DNA of 7,722 nt from Deltaproteobacteria bacterium (GCA_021159445.1 JAGGRV010000607.1:1-7722), one strand, 5' to 3'; positions 1 to 7,180 are shown, counted from the first letter of the stretch. Translations and numbers: made by a program. Notes: generated from the letters alone by a model not told the origin.

Positions 1-94
1 GAAGACGGCAAAAAAGACGTTAATTTGTTCAAGTTATTTATTGTACGTTCCTTAGCGCCCTTCGGGCGAGCTGTTAGCTGTTGAGCCGTTGAGT

Positions 95-126
95 TTAACA
101 ACTTAACAACTTATTAGCTTATTAGG
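95..126 (+). repeat. Four consecutive 8-bp degenerate repeats before manC
   Basis: The units are TTAACAAC, TTAACAAC, TTATTAGC and TTATTAGG, with no spacer. They follow an AGCTGTTAGCT stretch at 69-79 that recurs exactly at 3322-3332. The rest of the 137-bp leader holds a small GC hairpin (CGCCC-TTC-GGGCG, 56-68) without a T tract. I see no convincing promoter and no assignable upstream gene. Confidence 0.7.
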
Positions 127-128
127 AG
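124..128 (+). promoter_or_regulatory. Ribosome binding site of manC, embedded in a repeat
   Basis: AGGAG lies nine bases before the manC ATG. Its first three bases are the end of the fourth unit of the 8-bp repeat at 95-126 (TTATTAGG), so the repeat array supplies the translation signal. Confidence 0.7.
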
Positions 129-137
129 AAACGCGCA

Positions 138-1550
138 ATGATTGTGCCGGTAATTTTATGCGGCGGCTCAGGTACCCGTCTTTGGCCGCTATCTCGTGAG
201 GCTTATCCTAAGCAATTTTATTCACTGGTGGAAGATGAAACTCTGTTACAGTCAACTATCAAACGCCTGTCCGGCCTCCCGAATTGTGAAATACCTTTGC
301 TGGTTTGTAACAACCGGCATCGTTTTCTGGCAGCGGAGCAGGTGCGCCGGATTGGCGTAGAGTCTCCATGCATCCTGTTGGAACCGGTAGGGCGGAATAC
401 CGCGCCGGCAGTTGCCTGTGCTGCCTTGAGTCTGACACAGCAGGAAGATGATCCTGTGCTGTTTGTGTTGCCGGCTGATCACATCATTACCGACATCCAG
501 GCGTTTGGCCAGGCTGTTGAAACGGGTGCTTTGTTAGCCGAACAGGGAAAGCTGGTGACTTTTGGCATCATACCTACGGCACCTGAAACAGGCTATGGCT
601 ACATCAAGGCGTCAGACCGTCTGGATACTGACAATCCGGCTTTTCAGGTAGATCGTTTTGTGGAAAAGCCGGATATTGATACAGCTCAAGATTATATTGA
701 GTCCGGAGAGTATTATTGGAACAGCGGAATGTTCATGTTCAAGGCCGGCCGCTATCTTGAGGAACTGGAGCAATTTGCTCCGGAGATGCTAAATGCATGC
801 ACTGCGGCCTACGAAAAGATCGTACAGGATCTGGATTTTTTGCGTCTTGATGCCAAGGCGTTTACTGAATGCCCAAGTGACTCTGTTGATTATGCAATCA
901 TGGAGAAGACGGATAGTGCTGTTGTTGTGCCATTAGATGCAGGCTGGAGTGACCTTGGTTCCTGGGCGTCACTGTTAGAACTGGGTCCCCGCGATCAAGA
1001 TAAAAATGTGGTTCTTGGGGATGTGGTGACAAAGGACGTCAACAACTGTTATCTGCGGAGTGAGGCACGATTGCTGACTGCCGTGGGTGTAAAAGACCTG
1101 ATAGTGGTGGATACCTCTGACGCCATGCTTGTTGTTCATAAAGACCGTGTCCAGGATGTCAAGGCCATTGTAAACCAGTTGAAGGTATCAGGACGAGAGG
1201 AATCCATAAGCCATCGCAAGGTCTATCGTCCTTGGGGGGCATATGAGAGCATAGATGTGTCTGAACGCTTCCAGGTAAAACGGATCACAGTTAAACCTGG
1301 CGGGATCCTTTCTTTGCAGATGCATCATCACAGGGCAGAGCACTGGATTATAGTCAGAGGCACTGCCAAGATTACCCGGGGCGATGAGGTATTATTGCTG
1401 GCAGAGGACCAATCCACCTATATCCCGTTGGGAGTAAACCATCGTCTGGAAAACCCGGGTGTGATTCCCCTGGAGTTGATAGAGGTTCAGACCGGTAGCT
1501 ATTTGGGAGAGGACGACATCATAAGGTTAGAGGATGTATATGGGCGCTGA
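138..1550 (+). CDS. manC: Bifunctional mannose-1-phosphate guanylyltransferase / mannose-6-phosphate isomerase
   Basis: Cytoplasmic two-domain enzyme of GDP-mannose synthesis. The N-terminal domain joins mannose-1-phosphate to GTP, and the C-terminal cupin domain interconverts fructose-6-phosphate and mannose-6-phosphate. The 470 residues match the usual length of the type II PMI/GMP family (ManC, AlgA, XanB, CpsB). Seen: the nucleotide-binding signature GGSGTRLWPLSR at residues 9-20 followed by YPKQF; the sugar-binding FVEKP at 174-178; WNSGMFMF at 194-201; and the isomerase metal-site motif QMHHHRAEHW at 394-403, with the cupin strand around it. The start is supported by AGGAG nine bases upstream and by the signature lying at the expected distance from the N-terminus. 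The gene overlaps manB, so the pair should be co-transcribed and translationally coupled. Both catalytic halves look intact. The presence of both domains and the manB neighbour make the assignment secure. Whether the product feeds LPS, capsule or exopolysaccharide cannot be told from here. Confidence 0.97.
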   Translation: MIVPVILCGGSGTRLWPLSREAYPKQFYSLVEDETLLQSTIKRLSGLPNCEIPLLVCNNRHRFLAAEQVRRIGVESPCILLEPVGRNTAPAVACAALSLTQQEDDPVLFVLPADHIITDIQAFGQAVETGALLAEQGKLVTFGIIPTAPETGYGYIKASDRLDTDNPAFQVDRFVEKPDIDTAQDYIESGEYYWNSGMFMFKAGRYLEELEQFAPEMLNACTAAYEKIVQDLDFLRLDAKAFTECPSDSVDYAIMEKTDSAVVVPLDAGWSDLGSWASLLELGPRDQDKNVVLGDVVTKDVNNCYLRSEARLLTAVGVKDLIVVDTSDAMLVVHKDRVQDVKAIVNQLKVSGREESISHRKVYRPWGAYESIDVSERFQVKRITVKPGGILSLQMHHHRAEHWIIVRGTAKITRGDEVLLLAEDQSTYIPLGVNHRLENPGVIPLELIEVQTGSYLGEDDIIRLEDVYGR

Positions 1551-2898
1551 TCTTGTTTGTTTCATGGCCTATGATATACGTGGCCGCGTTCCTGATCAAT
1601 TGAATGAGGACATCGCCTTTCGGATTGGCAGGAGCTATGCTGAATTTCTCAAACCTAAACAGATAGTGGTGGGACGTGACGTTCGACTCTCCAGTGAGTT
1701 TCTCTGTGATGCCCTCAGCCAGGGCCTGATGGAAAGCGGCGTGAACGTGTTCGATATCGGTCTATGTGGTACAGAGGAAATATATTTTGCCACTTTTCAC
1801 CATCACCTGGATGGCGGAATCATGGTAACCGCAAGTCACAACCCCAGGGATTTTAACGGCATGAAGCTGGTGCAGCAAGGAGCACGTCCTATAAGCGGTG
1901 ACACCGGTCTTCATGAAATCCGCCGACTGGCGGAACAGGGCTTATTCCCCCCGGTGGAAAAATCAGGATGGCGCAGGGCATTGGTCAACCGGCCCGACTA
2001 TATCAGGCATCTGTTGCACTATGTGGACATACCAAAACTTAAACCACTCGAGATCGTAATCAATTCCGGTAACGGCTGCGCAGGTCCGGTGATGGATGCC
2101 CTGGAGCCCCATCTGCCCTTTGAGTTCATTAAGGTCCAGCACCAGCCTGACGGGACTTTTCCCAACGGAATTCCAAACCCATTGTTGCCGGAGAACCGTT
2201 CAGTTACCAGCAAGGCCGTTCTCTCTTCAGGGGCTGATTTGGGTATTGCCTGGGATGGAGATTTTGACCGTTGCTTCTTTTTTGACGAAAAAGGCCGTTT
2301 TATCGAGGGTTATTACATTGTAGGTCTGCTGGCCGAGGCATTTCTGGCAAAAAAACCAGGAGAAAAAATCATCCACGATCCACGGTTGACCTGGAATACT
2401 ATTGATGTCGTGACCAGTGCAGGCGGCATACCCATACAGAATAAGACAGGGCATGCCTTTATGAAGGAACGTATGAGGTCTGAAGACGCGGTTTACGGTG
2501 GAGAGATGAGCGCTCATCATTATTTTCGGGATTTTGCTTACTGTGACAGCGGTATGATTCCATGGCTATTAATTGCAGGACTGATGAGTCAGAAGGAACA
2601 GCCACTGTCAGCCATGCTCGATGAACGTATCGCATTGTATCCAGCCAGTGGTGAGATCAACCGGCGACTGGATGATCCTCTAACTGCTATTACCCGCGCA
2701 CAAAAGGTCTATGGACCTCAGGCCTATAGCATAGATGAAACCGATGGTATAAGCATGGAGCTGGATGGTTGGCGCTTCAATCTGCGCTGTTCCAATACCG
2801 AGCCGGTGTTGCGCCTGAACGTGGAATCCAGAGGGGATGTCGATTTGATGCAGGAGAAAACAGCAGAGTTACTGGCGCTGATCAAGACCAGTGGATGA
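1540..2898 (+). CDS. manB: Phosphomannomutase (phosphomannomutase/phosphoglucomutase family)
   Basis: Cytoplasmic alpha-D-phosphohexomutase that interconverts mannose-6-phosphate and mannose-1-phosphate, the step between the two activities of the upstream manC product. Numbered from the in-frame ATG at 1534, the four family signatures are all present: the phosphoserine loop TASHNP (99-104, Ser101), the Mg-binding loop DGDFDR (241-246), the sugar-specificity loop GGEMSAHH (322-329) and the phosphate-binding RCSNTEPVLR (418-427). At about 452 residues it has normal length for ManB/CpsG/AlgC. Two ATGs lie six bases apart, at 1534 and 1540. I prefer 1540 because AGAGG sits six bases before it and its N-terminus (MGADLVCF before AYDIRG) lines up with CpsG-type proteins; 1534 remains possible with the weaker AAGG. 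The start lies inside the end of manC. The 3' end overlaps the tail of the convergent queF by 30 bp. Confidence 0.96.
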   Translation: MGADLVCFMAYDIRGRVPDQLNEDIAFRIGRSYAEFLKPKQIVVGRDVRLSSEFLCDALSQGLMESGVNVFDIGLCGTEEIYFATFHHHLDGGIMVTASHNPRDFNGMKLVQQGARPISGDTGLHEIRRLAEQGLFPPVEKSGWRRALVNRPDYIRHLLHYVDIPKLKPLEIVINSGNGCAGPVMDALEPHLPFEFIKVQHQPDGTFPNGIPNPLLPENRSVTSKAVLSSGADLGIAWDGDFDRCFFFDEKGRFIEGYYIVGLLAEAFLAKKPGEKIIHDPRLTWNTIDVVTSAGGIPIQNKTGHAFMKERMRSEDAVYGGEMSAHHYFRDFAYCDSGMIPWLLIAGLMSQKEQPLSAMLDERIALYPASGEINRRLDDPLTAITRAQKVYGPQAYSIDETDGISMELDGWRFNLRCSNTEPVLRLNVESRGDVDLMQEKTAELLALIKTSG

Positions 2899-3297
2899 TA
2901 AAGTCCTATCCCTTGTCCCTTTGGCATTGGAGCCTCCTTCCACCTTGATCACTGTGTGGACATTACCTCTTGGATGAAAGTCACCTTCCACCTTGATGGT
3001 GCGGGGAGAAAGGACCTCCGTCAGGTCTGAGAAGATTTTGTTAGTGGCTTCTTCGTGCGAAATGTATCGATCTCTATAGCCGTTGAGATAGAGTTTTAGA
3101 GATTTCAGTTCCACTATGAACTGGTCCGGTACATAGATTATCTTTATGGTTGCAAAGTCAGGATATCCTGACCTTGGACAAAGGCAGGTAAACTCCGGGA
3201 AACTTATCTCTATGGTATAGTCGCGTTCAGGGCATGGATTAGGCCACGATTCAAGCTCGGCCTTTCGTATCTCTTTTTCTCCGTATTTCATTTTCAT
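2869..3297 (-). CDS. queF: NADPH-dependent 7-cyano-7-deazaguanine reductase (preQ0 reductase)
   Basis: Cytoplasmic tunnelling-fold enzyme that reduces the nitrile of preQ0 to the aminomethyl group of preQ1, the last free-base step before insertion into tRNA on the way to queuosine. At 142 residues it is the short, unimodular (type I) form. Seen: FTCLCPRSGYPDF at 36-48, with Cys40 and Asp47 at the spacing of the catalytic Cys/Asp pair; the QueF signature ELKSLKLY at 63-70, which separates this family from GTP cyclohydrolase I; His81-Glu82; and GDFHPRG at 105-111. A second ATG two codons in is equally possible; GGA lies four bases before the first. The typical fold ends near residue 120, so the last ~20 residues (SNAKGTRDR onward) look like a read-through tail, part of which overlaps the end of manB. 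The deacetylase lies upstream on the same strand, but a 157-bp gap with a large inverted repeat makes independent expression plausible. Confidence 0.93.
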   Translation of the reverse strand: MKMKYGEKEIRKAELESWPNPCPERDYTIEISFPEFTCLCPRSGYPDFATIKIIYVPDQFIVELKSLKLYLNGYRDRYISHEEATNKIFSDLTEVLSPRTIKVEGDFHPRGNVHTVIKVEGGSNAKGTRDRTLSSTGLDQRQ

Positions 3298-3314
3298 TAT
3301 TTCCAGATAAATTG

Positions 3315-3399
3315 AGCGATTAGCTGTTAGCTATTAGGTTTTAGCTTAACAGTCCGTTTTTATACAAAGTTTTTACCTAATAGCTAACAGCTAATGGCT
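3315..3399. repeat. Large inverted repeat built of TTAGCTG-type heptamers, between the deacetylase gene and queF
   Basis: The arm TTAGCTGTTAGCTATTAGGT (3320-3339) is the exact reverse complement of 3375-3394. Pairing continues outward by one base and, after one mismatch (3318/3396), by three more, giving 24 of 25 paired positions. The arms flank a 35-nt centre that, read on the - strand, contains TATAAA, a possible -10 for queF. Each arm has a 7-bp internal period. The loop is too long for a normal intrinsic terminator and no U tract follows, so this looks like a dispersed palindromic element. Confidence 0.85.
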
Positions 3400-3454
3400 G
3401 GCATCCGTCTATGTTGAAAAAGTGTAAACTGTAGAATGAGGGATGCCGTACGTT

Positions 3455-4339
3455 CTATTGGCCAACAAGAATTTTATGAACCGGAACAATAGTGACGCTC
3501 TTCCTTACCCTCGGCAACTCCTCATACAAAACCTTCCACGTATTAGATGTCGGATGCCCTATGGCAAGAACACATCCATTCTCCATAGACAGTTTCACCA
3601 TTTTTTTGATTTCCCTTCTGATGGATTCCTTTTGAGTATCGTGATCTAGAAACACACGCCTTTCAGCAGCCGGTATCCCCATAGATCTGGCAGTTACATA
3701 TGCTACACTGTCATGAGTAGTCTTACTGTCAACAAAGAAAAGACCACGGCGCTTTATTTCAGTAAGAATTAATTCCATGCCCCTTTTATTTGTAGTGAAC
3801 TTAGAACCCATGTGATTATTGACTCCGATTGCACCAGGCACAGCATCCAGGTCCTTTCTGAGTATCTGTAACATGGAATCAAAGTCCATCCTCAGACGCA
3901 GGACACCAGGACCAGGGTTAATCGCAGTGTTAACAGGTTCCAGAGGTAAGTGTATTAAGACATCTTTGCCGAGATCCTTGGCCTTTTTGGCCAGTTTGGG
4001 CGTATAAGGTGCAGTTGGGAGAAAGGAAAAGGAAAGAGGGGCCTCTAACTTCAGAAACTTATTGTTAATGCTAAAATTATAGCCCATGTCGTCTATAAGT
4101 ATAGCTACTAAAGGCATAGAGGCTGTGCTTTTAGGTCTTGATGGTTCGGAAGGACGGACAACTGGTGGTGCGGAATCAAATTCTTCAAAGAGCAGGCGGA
4201 GGGGCAAAGGAAGCAAGTATAAAAAAGCTACAATTGATCCGGTTATTCCCAGGGCTATTATAGGCCACAACAGACCTGGAGAACGTCTTGCGCTATTTTT
4301 TTTGCGGGTTTTGTTCCTCGATGAGCGAGATTTAAACAT
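3455..4339 (-). CDS. Membrane-anchored divergent polysaccharide deacetylase (YibQ/DUF610 type)
   Basis: Predicted periplasmic protein of the divergent polysaccharide deacetylase family, a relative of NodB-type carbohydrate esterases whose substrate is not established. The N-terminus is very basic (Lys/Arg-rich residues 3-19), followed by one hydrophobic segment at about 22-50 and a Pro/Ser-rich linker (57-75), consistent with an inner-membrane anchor and a periplasmic catalytic domain. Family motifs in order: VAILIDDMGYN (78-88, paired Asp83-Asp84), HLPLEP (130-135), GVNNHMGSKFT (172-182), FFVDSKTT (201-208), FLDHD (230-234) and AIGHP (259-263). Length (294 residues) fits the family. It follows the S41 protease gene by 98 bp on the same strand; I associate this pair with cell-envelope or peptidoglycan functions alongside EnvC-type amidase activators, but no envC is in the window. 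No strong ribosome binding site is visible before the start. Family membership is firm; enzymatic activity is inferred. Confidence 0.9.
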   Translation of the reverse strand: MFKSRSSRNKTRKKNSARRSPGLLWPIIALGITGSIVAFLYLLPLPLRLLFEEFDSAPPVVRPSEPSRPKSTASMPLVAILIDDMGYNFSINNKFLKLEAPLSFSFLPTAPYTPKLAKKAKDLGKDVLIHLPLEPVNTAINPGPGVLRLRMDFDSMLQILRKDLDAVPGAIGVNNHMGSKFTTNKRGMELILTEIKRRGLFFVDSKTTHDSVAYVTARSMGIPAAERRVFLDHDTQKESIRREIKKMVKLSMENGCVLAIGHPTSNTWKVLYEELPRVRKSVTIVPVHKILVGQ

Positions 4340-4420
4340 TTAAAAGGCTTGAACAAGTATGTACTGTAGCACTTTACAGCTTTCGTAAAGGTAGTAACTT
4401 GATAATAATAGTAGTAGTAT

Positions 4421-4435
4421 CACAGATAATCTGTG
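4421..4435 (-). other. Small hairpin directly after the ctpA stop codon
   Basis: CACAGA-TTA-TCTGTG on the - strand is a perfect 6-bp stem with a 3-base loop, starting two bases after the TAG. It is followed by a run of TAC and TAT triplets rather than a U tract (six triplets at 4402-4419), so it is at best a weak terminator or a 3'-end processing site between the protease and deacetylase genes. Confidence 0.4.
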
Positions 4436-4437
4436 CC

Positions 4438-5793
4438 CTATTCTACTTGTTTAAATATGGCCCAAGCCTTTAATATTCTAACTGCTTCTTCTAACTGGTT
4501 ATCCATAGGGGGTGGCTGTGTTTCTTCATTGTCAACTTCAGAGTCGACAGCTTCTGGCTTATCTTTTTTATCTTTTGCAGAACTCAGATTATCTTCAATT
4601 GGCTCATTTTCATTTAGCAAGTGTCCTTCTAAATCGCGTTCCGTCGGAAAATGAAAGATTTTGTCCTTTTCTTTTGGTTTTTCCTGTAGCGTGTAAGGTA
4701 CTTCTATATCAGGCTCTATACCCTTTGCCTGTATGGATCTGCCGTTAGGCGTGTAGTATCTGGCTGTGGTAAGGCGTACTGCAGATCCGTCTTCAAGGGG
4801 TATGATAGTCTGGACCGATCCCTTGCCAAAGGTCTGTACACCTAAAATTATTGCCCTTTTGTGATCTTGTAAGGCCCCGGCAACAATCTCCGAGGCACTG
4901 GCGCTTCCTTCATTGACCAATACTGCTATTGGGTACTTGTGATGATGCTTGTTCGGATGGGCCTCAAAACGCATTTTTTGTTCTTCGATCCTGCCATCTG
5001 TGTAGACAACAAGTCCCTTTTCCAAAAATACGTCAGCTACTTTTACAGCCTGGTCGAGTAACCCACCAGGATTGTTTCGCAGATCAAGAACCAGGCCCTT
5101 AAGGCCTTTGCCCTTTTCTAGCTCTCTTAGGGCCTTTTTCAGTTCAAAAGTAGTCTTGTTCTGGAAGTTACTAACACGTATATAACCATAACCATCTTCC
5201 AGAATCCTGGACCGCACACTTTGTATGGGGATTACGTCCCTTGTTAGGGTTATGTCTTTAAGCCGTCTCCATCCCTCACGATATATGGAGATAGTGACGT
5301 CGGTCCCCTTGGCACCCCTTAGAAGCTTTACTGACTCAATCAAGGTCATGTTTTTAGTGGTTTTGCCCTCTATCTTGAGTATTTTATCATTAGCCTTTAA
5401 GCCCGCTTTGTATGCTGGTGTGCCCTCTATAGGGGACACAACCGTCAGTATGCCATCTTTGAGGCTGATCTCTATGCCTATGCCGGTGAAGCTGCCCTTG
5501 GTCTCTATCTGAAGTTCCTTGTAGTCCTCAGGCTTCATGAAAGAGGAGTGCGGATCAAGAGATTTGAGCATGCCCTGTACTGCACCGTAGATAAGTTTTT
5601 TGGGCGGGATCTCTTCAACATAATTGCGCTGTACCAGGTCGAGAACAGAACCGAAGATCTTAAGTTGTTCGTAAGTTCCGTCTTCCCTGGCAGAGGCAAT
5701 TTGATGTGCCTGGTAGGTGCCCATAACCATGAAAGCACAAATCAGAGCAGCTATAACAAGCCAGTGACGTCCCGACTTTGGAAATTTTTCCAT
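4438..5793 (-). CDS. ctpA: S41-family C-terminal processing serine protease (CtpA/Prc-like)
   Basis: Periplasmic Ser/Lys-dyad protease that trims proteins from their C-termini; relatives control envelope proteins including peptidoglycan hydrolases. The domain order is typical for 451 residues: basic N-terminus and hydrophobic anchor/signal segment (about 11-27), helical region with SLDPHSSFM (78-86), PDZ domain (about 96-185, with GIGIEI and the GTPAYKAGL turn), and the S41 core. The catalytic residues can be placed: Ser299 in NEGSASASE (294-302) and Lys324 in TFGKGSVQ (321-328), with Gln328 four residues on, reproducing the 25-residue Ser-Lys spacing of Prc and D1 protease. DLRNNPGGLL lies at 237-246. 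The tail (371-430) is charged, low in complexity and poorly conserved, before a final LEEAVRILKAW helix. GGGAG seven bases before the ATG is a good ribosome binding site, and a promoter lies about 25 bp upstream. The deacetylase gene follows. Confidence 0.95.
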   Translation of the reverse strand: MEKFPKSGRHWLVIAALICAFMVMGTYQAHQIASAREDGTYEQLKIFGSVLDLVQRNYVEEIPPKKLIYGAVQGMLKSLDPHSSFMKPEDYKELQIETKGSFTGIGIEISLKDGILTVVSPIEGTPAYKAGLKANDKILKIEGKTTKNMTLIESVKLLRGAKGTDVTISIYREGWRRLKDITLTRDVIPIQSVRSRILEDGYGYIRVSNFQNKTTFELKKALRELEKGKGLKGLVLDLRNNPGGLLDQAVKVADVFLEKGLVVYTDGRIEEQKMRFEAHPNKHHHKYPIAVLVNEGSASASEIVAGALQDHKRAIILGVQTFGKGSVQTIIPLEDGSAVRLTTARYYTPNGRSIQAKGIEPDIEVPYTLQEKPKEKDKIFHFPTERDLEGHLLNENEPIEDNLSSAKDKKDKPEAVDSEVDNEETQPPPMDNQLEEAVRILKAWAIFKQVE

Positions 5794-5818
5794 TTTTTAT
5801 CTCCCACAACTATTTATG

Positions 5819-5847
5819 ATAATAAAACATCTTAGGAAGACAGGCAA
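5819..5847 (-). promoter_or_regulatory. Predicted sigma70-type promoter of the ctpA-deacetylase pair
   Basis: On the - strand, TTGCCT (5847-5842) and TATTAT (5824-5819, five of six consensus bases) are separated by 17 bp. The start would fall near 5812, giving a leader of about 18 nt with GGGAG seven bases before the protease ATG. It lies in the 159-bp gap after rnhA and suggests the protease and deacetylase are expressed separately from ubiE-rnhA. Confidence 0.55.
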
Positions 5848-5952
5848 TCTCTATTTTGCCATTTAAAGCAATCTCTTAAATCCATACGAACAAAGGGGAA
5901 AATTGCGTAACGATCCGTATTCATAGCAGGCGCCATGTAGTATGGTCTTTAT

Positions 5953-6447
5953 TTATGTATAAATCCTGCCTGTTCTGTCCTCTTTCAGACCTCCTGCCTG
6001 GCCTTCGGAAATGGCTTCTCTGGCCAGTTGATCAGCCAGTTCGTTTTCCTCGTGTCCGGCATGACCCCTGGTCCATTCCCAACGTACCTTGTGAAACTGG
6101 CATAAAGAGTCAAGTGCCTGCCATAGGTCCTTGTTTTTAACAGACTTTTTGGCGGCAGTCTGCCACCCTCTGCGCTTCCATGCAGATATCCACTCGGTTA
6201 TACCCTGTTTTACGTATTTTGAGTCGGTGGTGATAACCACATCACAGGCCCTTTTAAGGGCCTCAAGTGCCCGTATTGCTGCCAAGAGTTCCATCCGGTT
6301 GTTTGTGGTGTTTTTTGACCAGCCCTTGATGCACTTTCTCTGTTTGTCATACTGTAACATTGCCCCCCATCCACCGGGGCCCGGATTTCCTGAGCAGGCA
6401 CCATCAGTGAATATATGGACTATAATTTTTTGATTGTTTGCTGACAT
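5953..6447 (-). CDS. rnhA: Ribonuclease HI
   Basis: Cytoplasmic endonuclease that cleaves the RNA strand of RNA-DNA hybrids, removing R-loops and primer RNA. At 164 residues it is close to the E. coli enzyme (155). All four metal-binding carboxylates are present at a constant +5 offset from E. coli: Asp15 in IFTDGACSGNPGPGG, Glu53 in NNRMELLAAI, Asp75 in TTDSKYV and Asp139 in ENELADQLA; the catalytic His129 sits in TRGHAGHEENE. The basic-protrusion region (AWKRRGWQTAAKKSVKNKDLW, about 89-109) is present, so this is the bacterial HI type rather than HII. The gene starts 22 bp after the ubiE stop, with only a weak AGG eleven bases before the ATG, and is probably co-transcribed with ubiE. A 159-bp gap containing a new promoter separates it from the protease gene. 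Confidence 0.96.
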   Translation of the reverse strand: MSANNQKIIVHIFTDGACSGNPGPGGWGAMLQYDKQRKCIKGWSKNTTNNRMELLAAIRALEALKRACDVVITTDSKYVKQGITEWISAWKRRGWQTAAKKSVKNKDLWQALDSLCQFHKVRWEWTRGHAGHEENELADQLAREAISEGQAGGLKEDRTGRIYT

Positions 6448-6469
6448 AGCAGTTTATACCTGATTAAAG

Positions 6470-7180
6470 CTATTTTCGCCCTGTATATAGTGTAACAATA
6501 CCCATTGTCAGAGGTCTGTGCTTAACCTCTCGAAATCCCACATCTCTCATTATTGCGGACAGGATCTCAGGTTCATAGAAGCCCTGAATGGAATCTGCCA
6601 GATAGCGATAGGCCTCTTTGTCGCCTGAGATGATGCCGGCCATAAAGGGGAGGAGCTTGTGCAGATAGAGTTTGTATATCGGGGAAAAGAGGCGGTTCTT
6701 TGGACGCGAGAATTCGAGAATCGCAAGTTTTCCTCCTGTTTTCAGCACCCTTAGCATCTCTTTTAGGCCCTGTTCCGGCCGGCTGAGATTCCTGACCCCA
6801 AAGGCTATTGTTATCCCTTGAAATTTCAAGTCATGGAGTGGTAAGTATTCTCCGTCACCGCATATGGGGACTATATATTTCGCCTTTTTGCTGCCATTTT
6901 CCAATTGAAGCGCCCCATGCCGGAGCATCTCATAACAGAAATCCACTGCCACCACCGGGCGCGCTATTTGCCTCACAATTTCAGCCGAAAGGGGCAAGGT
7001 TCCGGCGCAGAGATCCAGGATGGGACCTTGTTTGAACTCATCAAACTCTCGCGTGGTTACCCATCTCCAGTAGTGGTCTATATAAAAACTAAACAACTTG
7101 TTTAAGAGATCATATCTCCCGGAAACAGAAGCGAATTTGTCCCTGACAAAACGCTTTTTCTCTTTTCCTGTTGGTATCAT
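6470..7180 (-). CDS. ubiE: Demethylmenaquinone methyltransferase (UbiE/MenG family)
   Basis: SAM-dependent C-methyltransferase of the UbiE/MenG family, which in menaquinone users methylates demethylmenaquinone in the last step of the pathway. Numbered from the ATG at 7180 (236 residues, the usual family length), I see GRYDLLNKLFSFYIDHYWR (21-39), the SAM motif ILDLCAGTLPLS (54-65), Asp80 closing strand 2, GDGEYLPL (108-115), the UbiE hallmark FGVRNLSRPEQGLKEMLRVL (127-146) and LEFSRP (155-160). Motif I is odd: the usual GTGD is GTLP. The frame stays open upstream to an ATG at 7306, which would give 278 residues. I reject that start because it coincides with the predicted transcription start, and the extra residues encode a 12-bp tandem repeat and resemble nothing in the family. 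No clear ribosome binding site precedes 7180. The substrate (demethylmenaquinone rather than a ubiquinone precursor) is inferred from the likely lineage. Confidence 0.88.
   Translation of the reverse strand: MIPTGKEKKRFVRDKFASVSGRYDLLNKLFSFYIDHYWRWVTTREFDEFKQGPILDLCAGTLPLSAEIVRQIARPVVAVDFCYEMLRHGALQLENGSKKAKYIVPICGDGEYLPLHDLKFQGITIAFGVRNLSRPEQGLKEMLRVLKTGGKLAILEFSRPKNRLFSPIYKLYLHKLLPFMAGIISGDKEAYRYLADSIQGFYEPEILSAIMRDVGFREVKHRPLTMGIVTLYTGRK

Noticed and set aside
56..68. CGCCC-TTC-GGGCG hairpin as an intrinsic terminator.
   Set aside because: No T tract follows on either strand, and the next bases are the repeat array.
1..84. Possible C-terminal end of an upstream gene (two + strand frames are open to stops at 52-54 and 82-84, a third to 21-23).
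   Set aside because: Any short edge sequence stays open by chance, and none of the readings looks like a recognisable protein tail.
2096..2323. 75-residue + strand frame inside manB.
   Set aside because: It lies out of frame within the conserved core of manB, including DGDFDR, and has no features of its own.
3400..3447. GGCATCC/GGATGCC inverted pair after the deacetylase gene as a terminator.
   Set aside because: The 7-bp arms enclose 34 bases and no U tract follows on the transcribed strand.
4086..4343. 85-residue + strand frame opposite the deacetylase N-terminus.
   Set aside because: It is the antisense shadow of the basic N-terminus and membrane anchor of a firmly identified gene.
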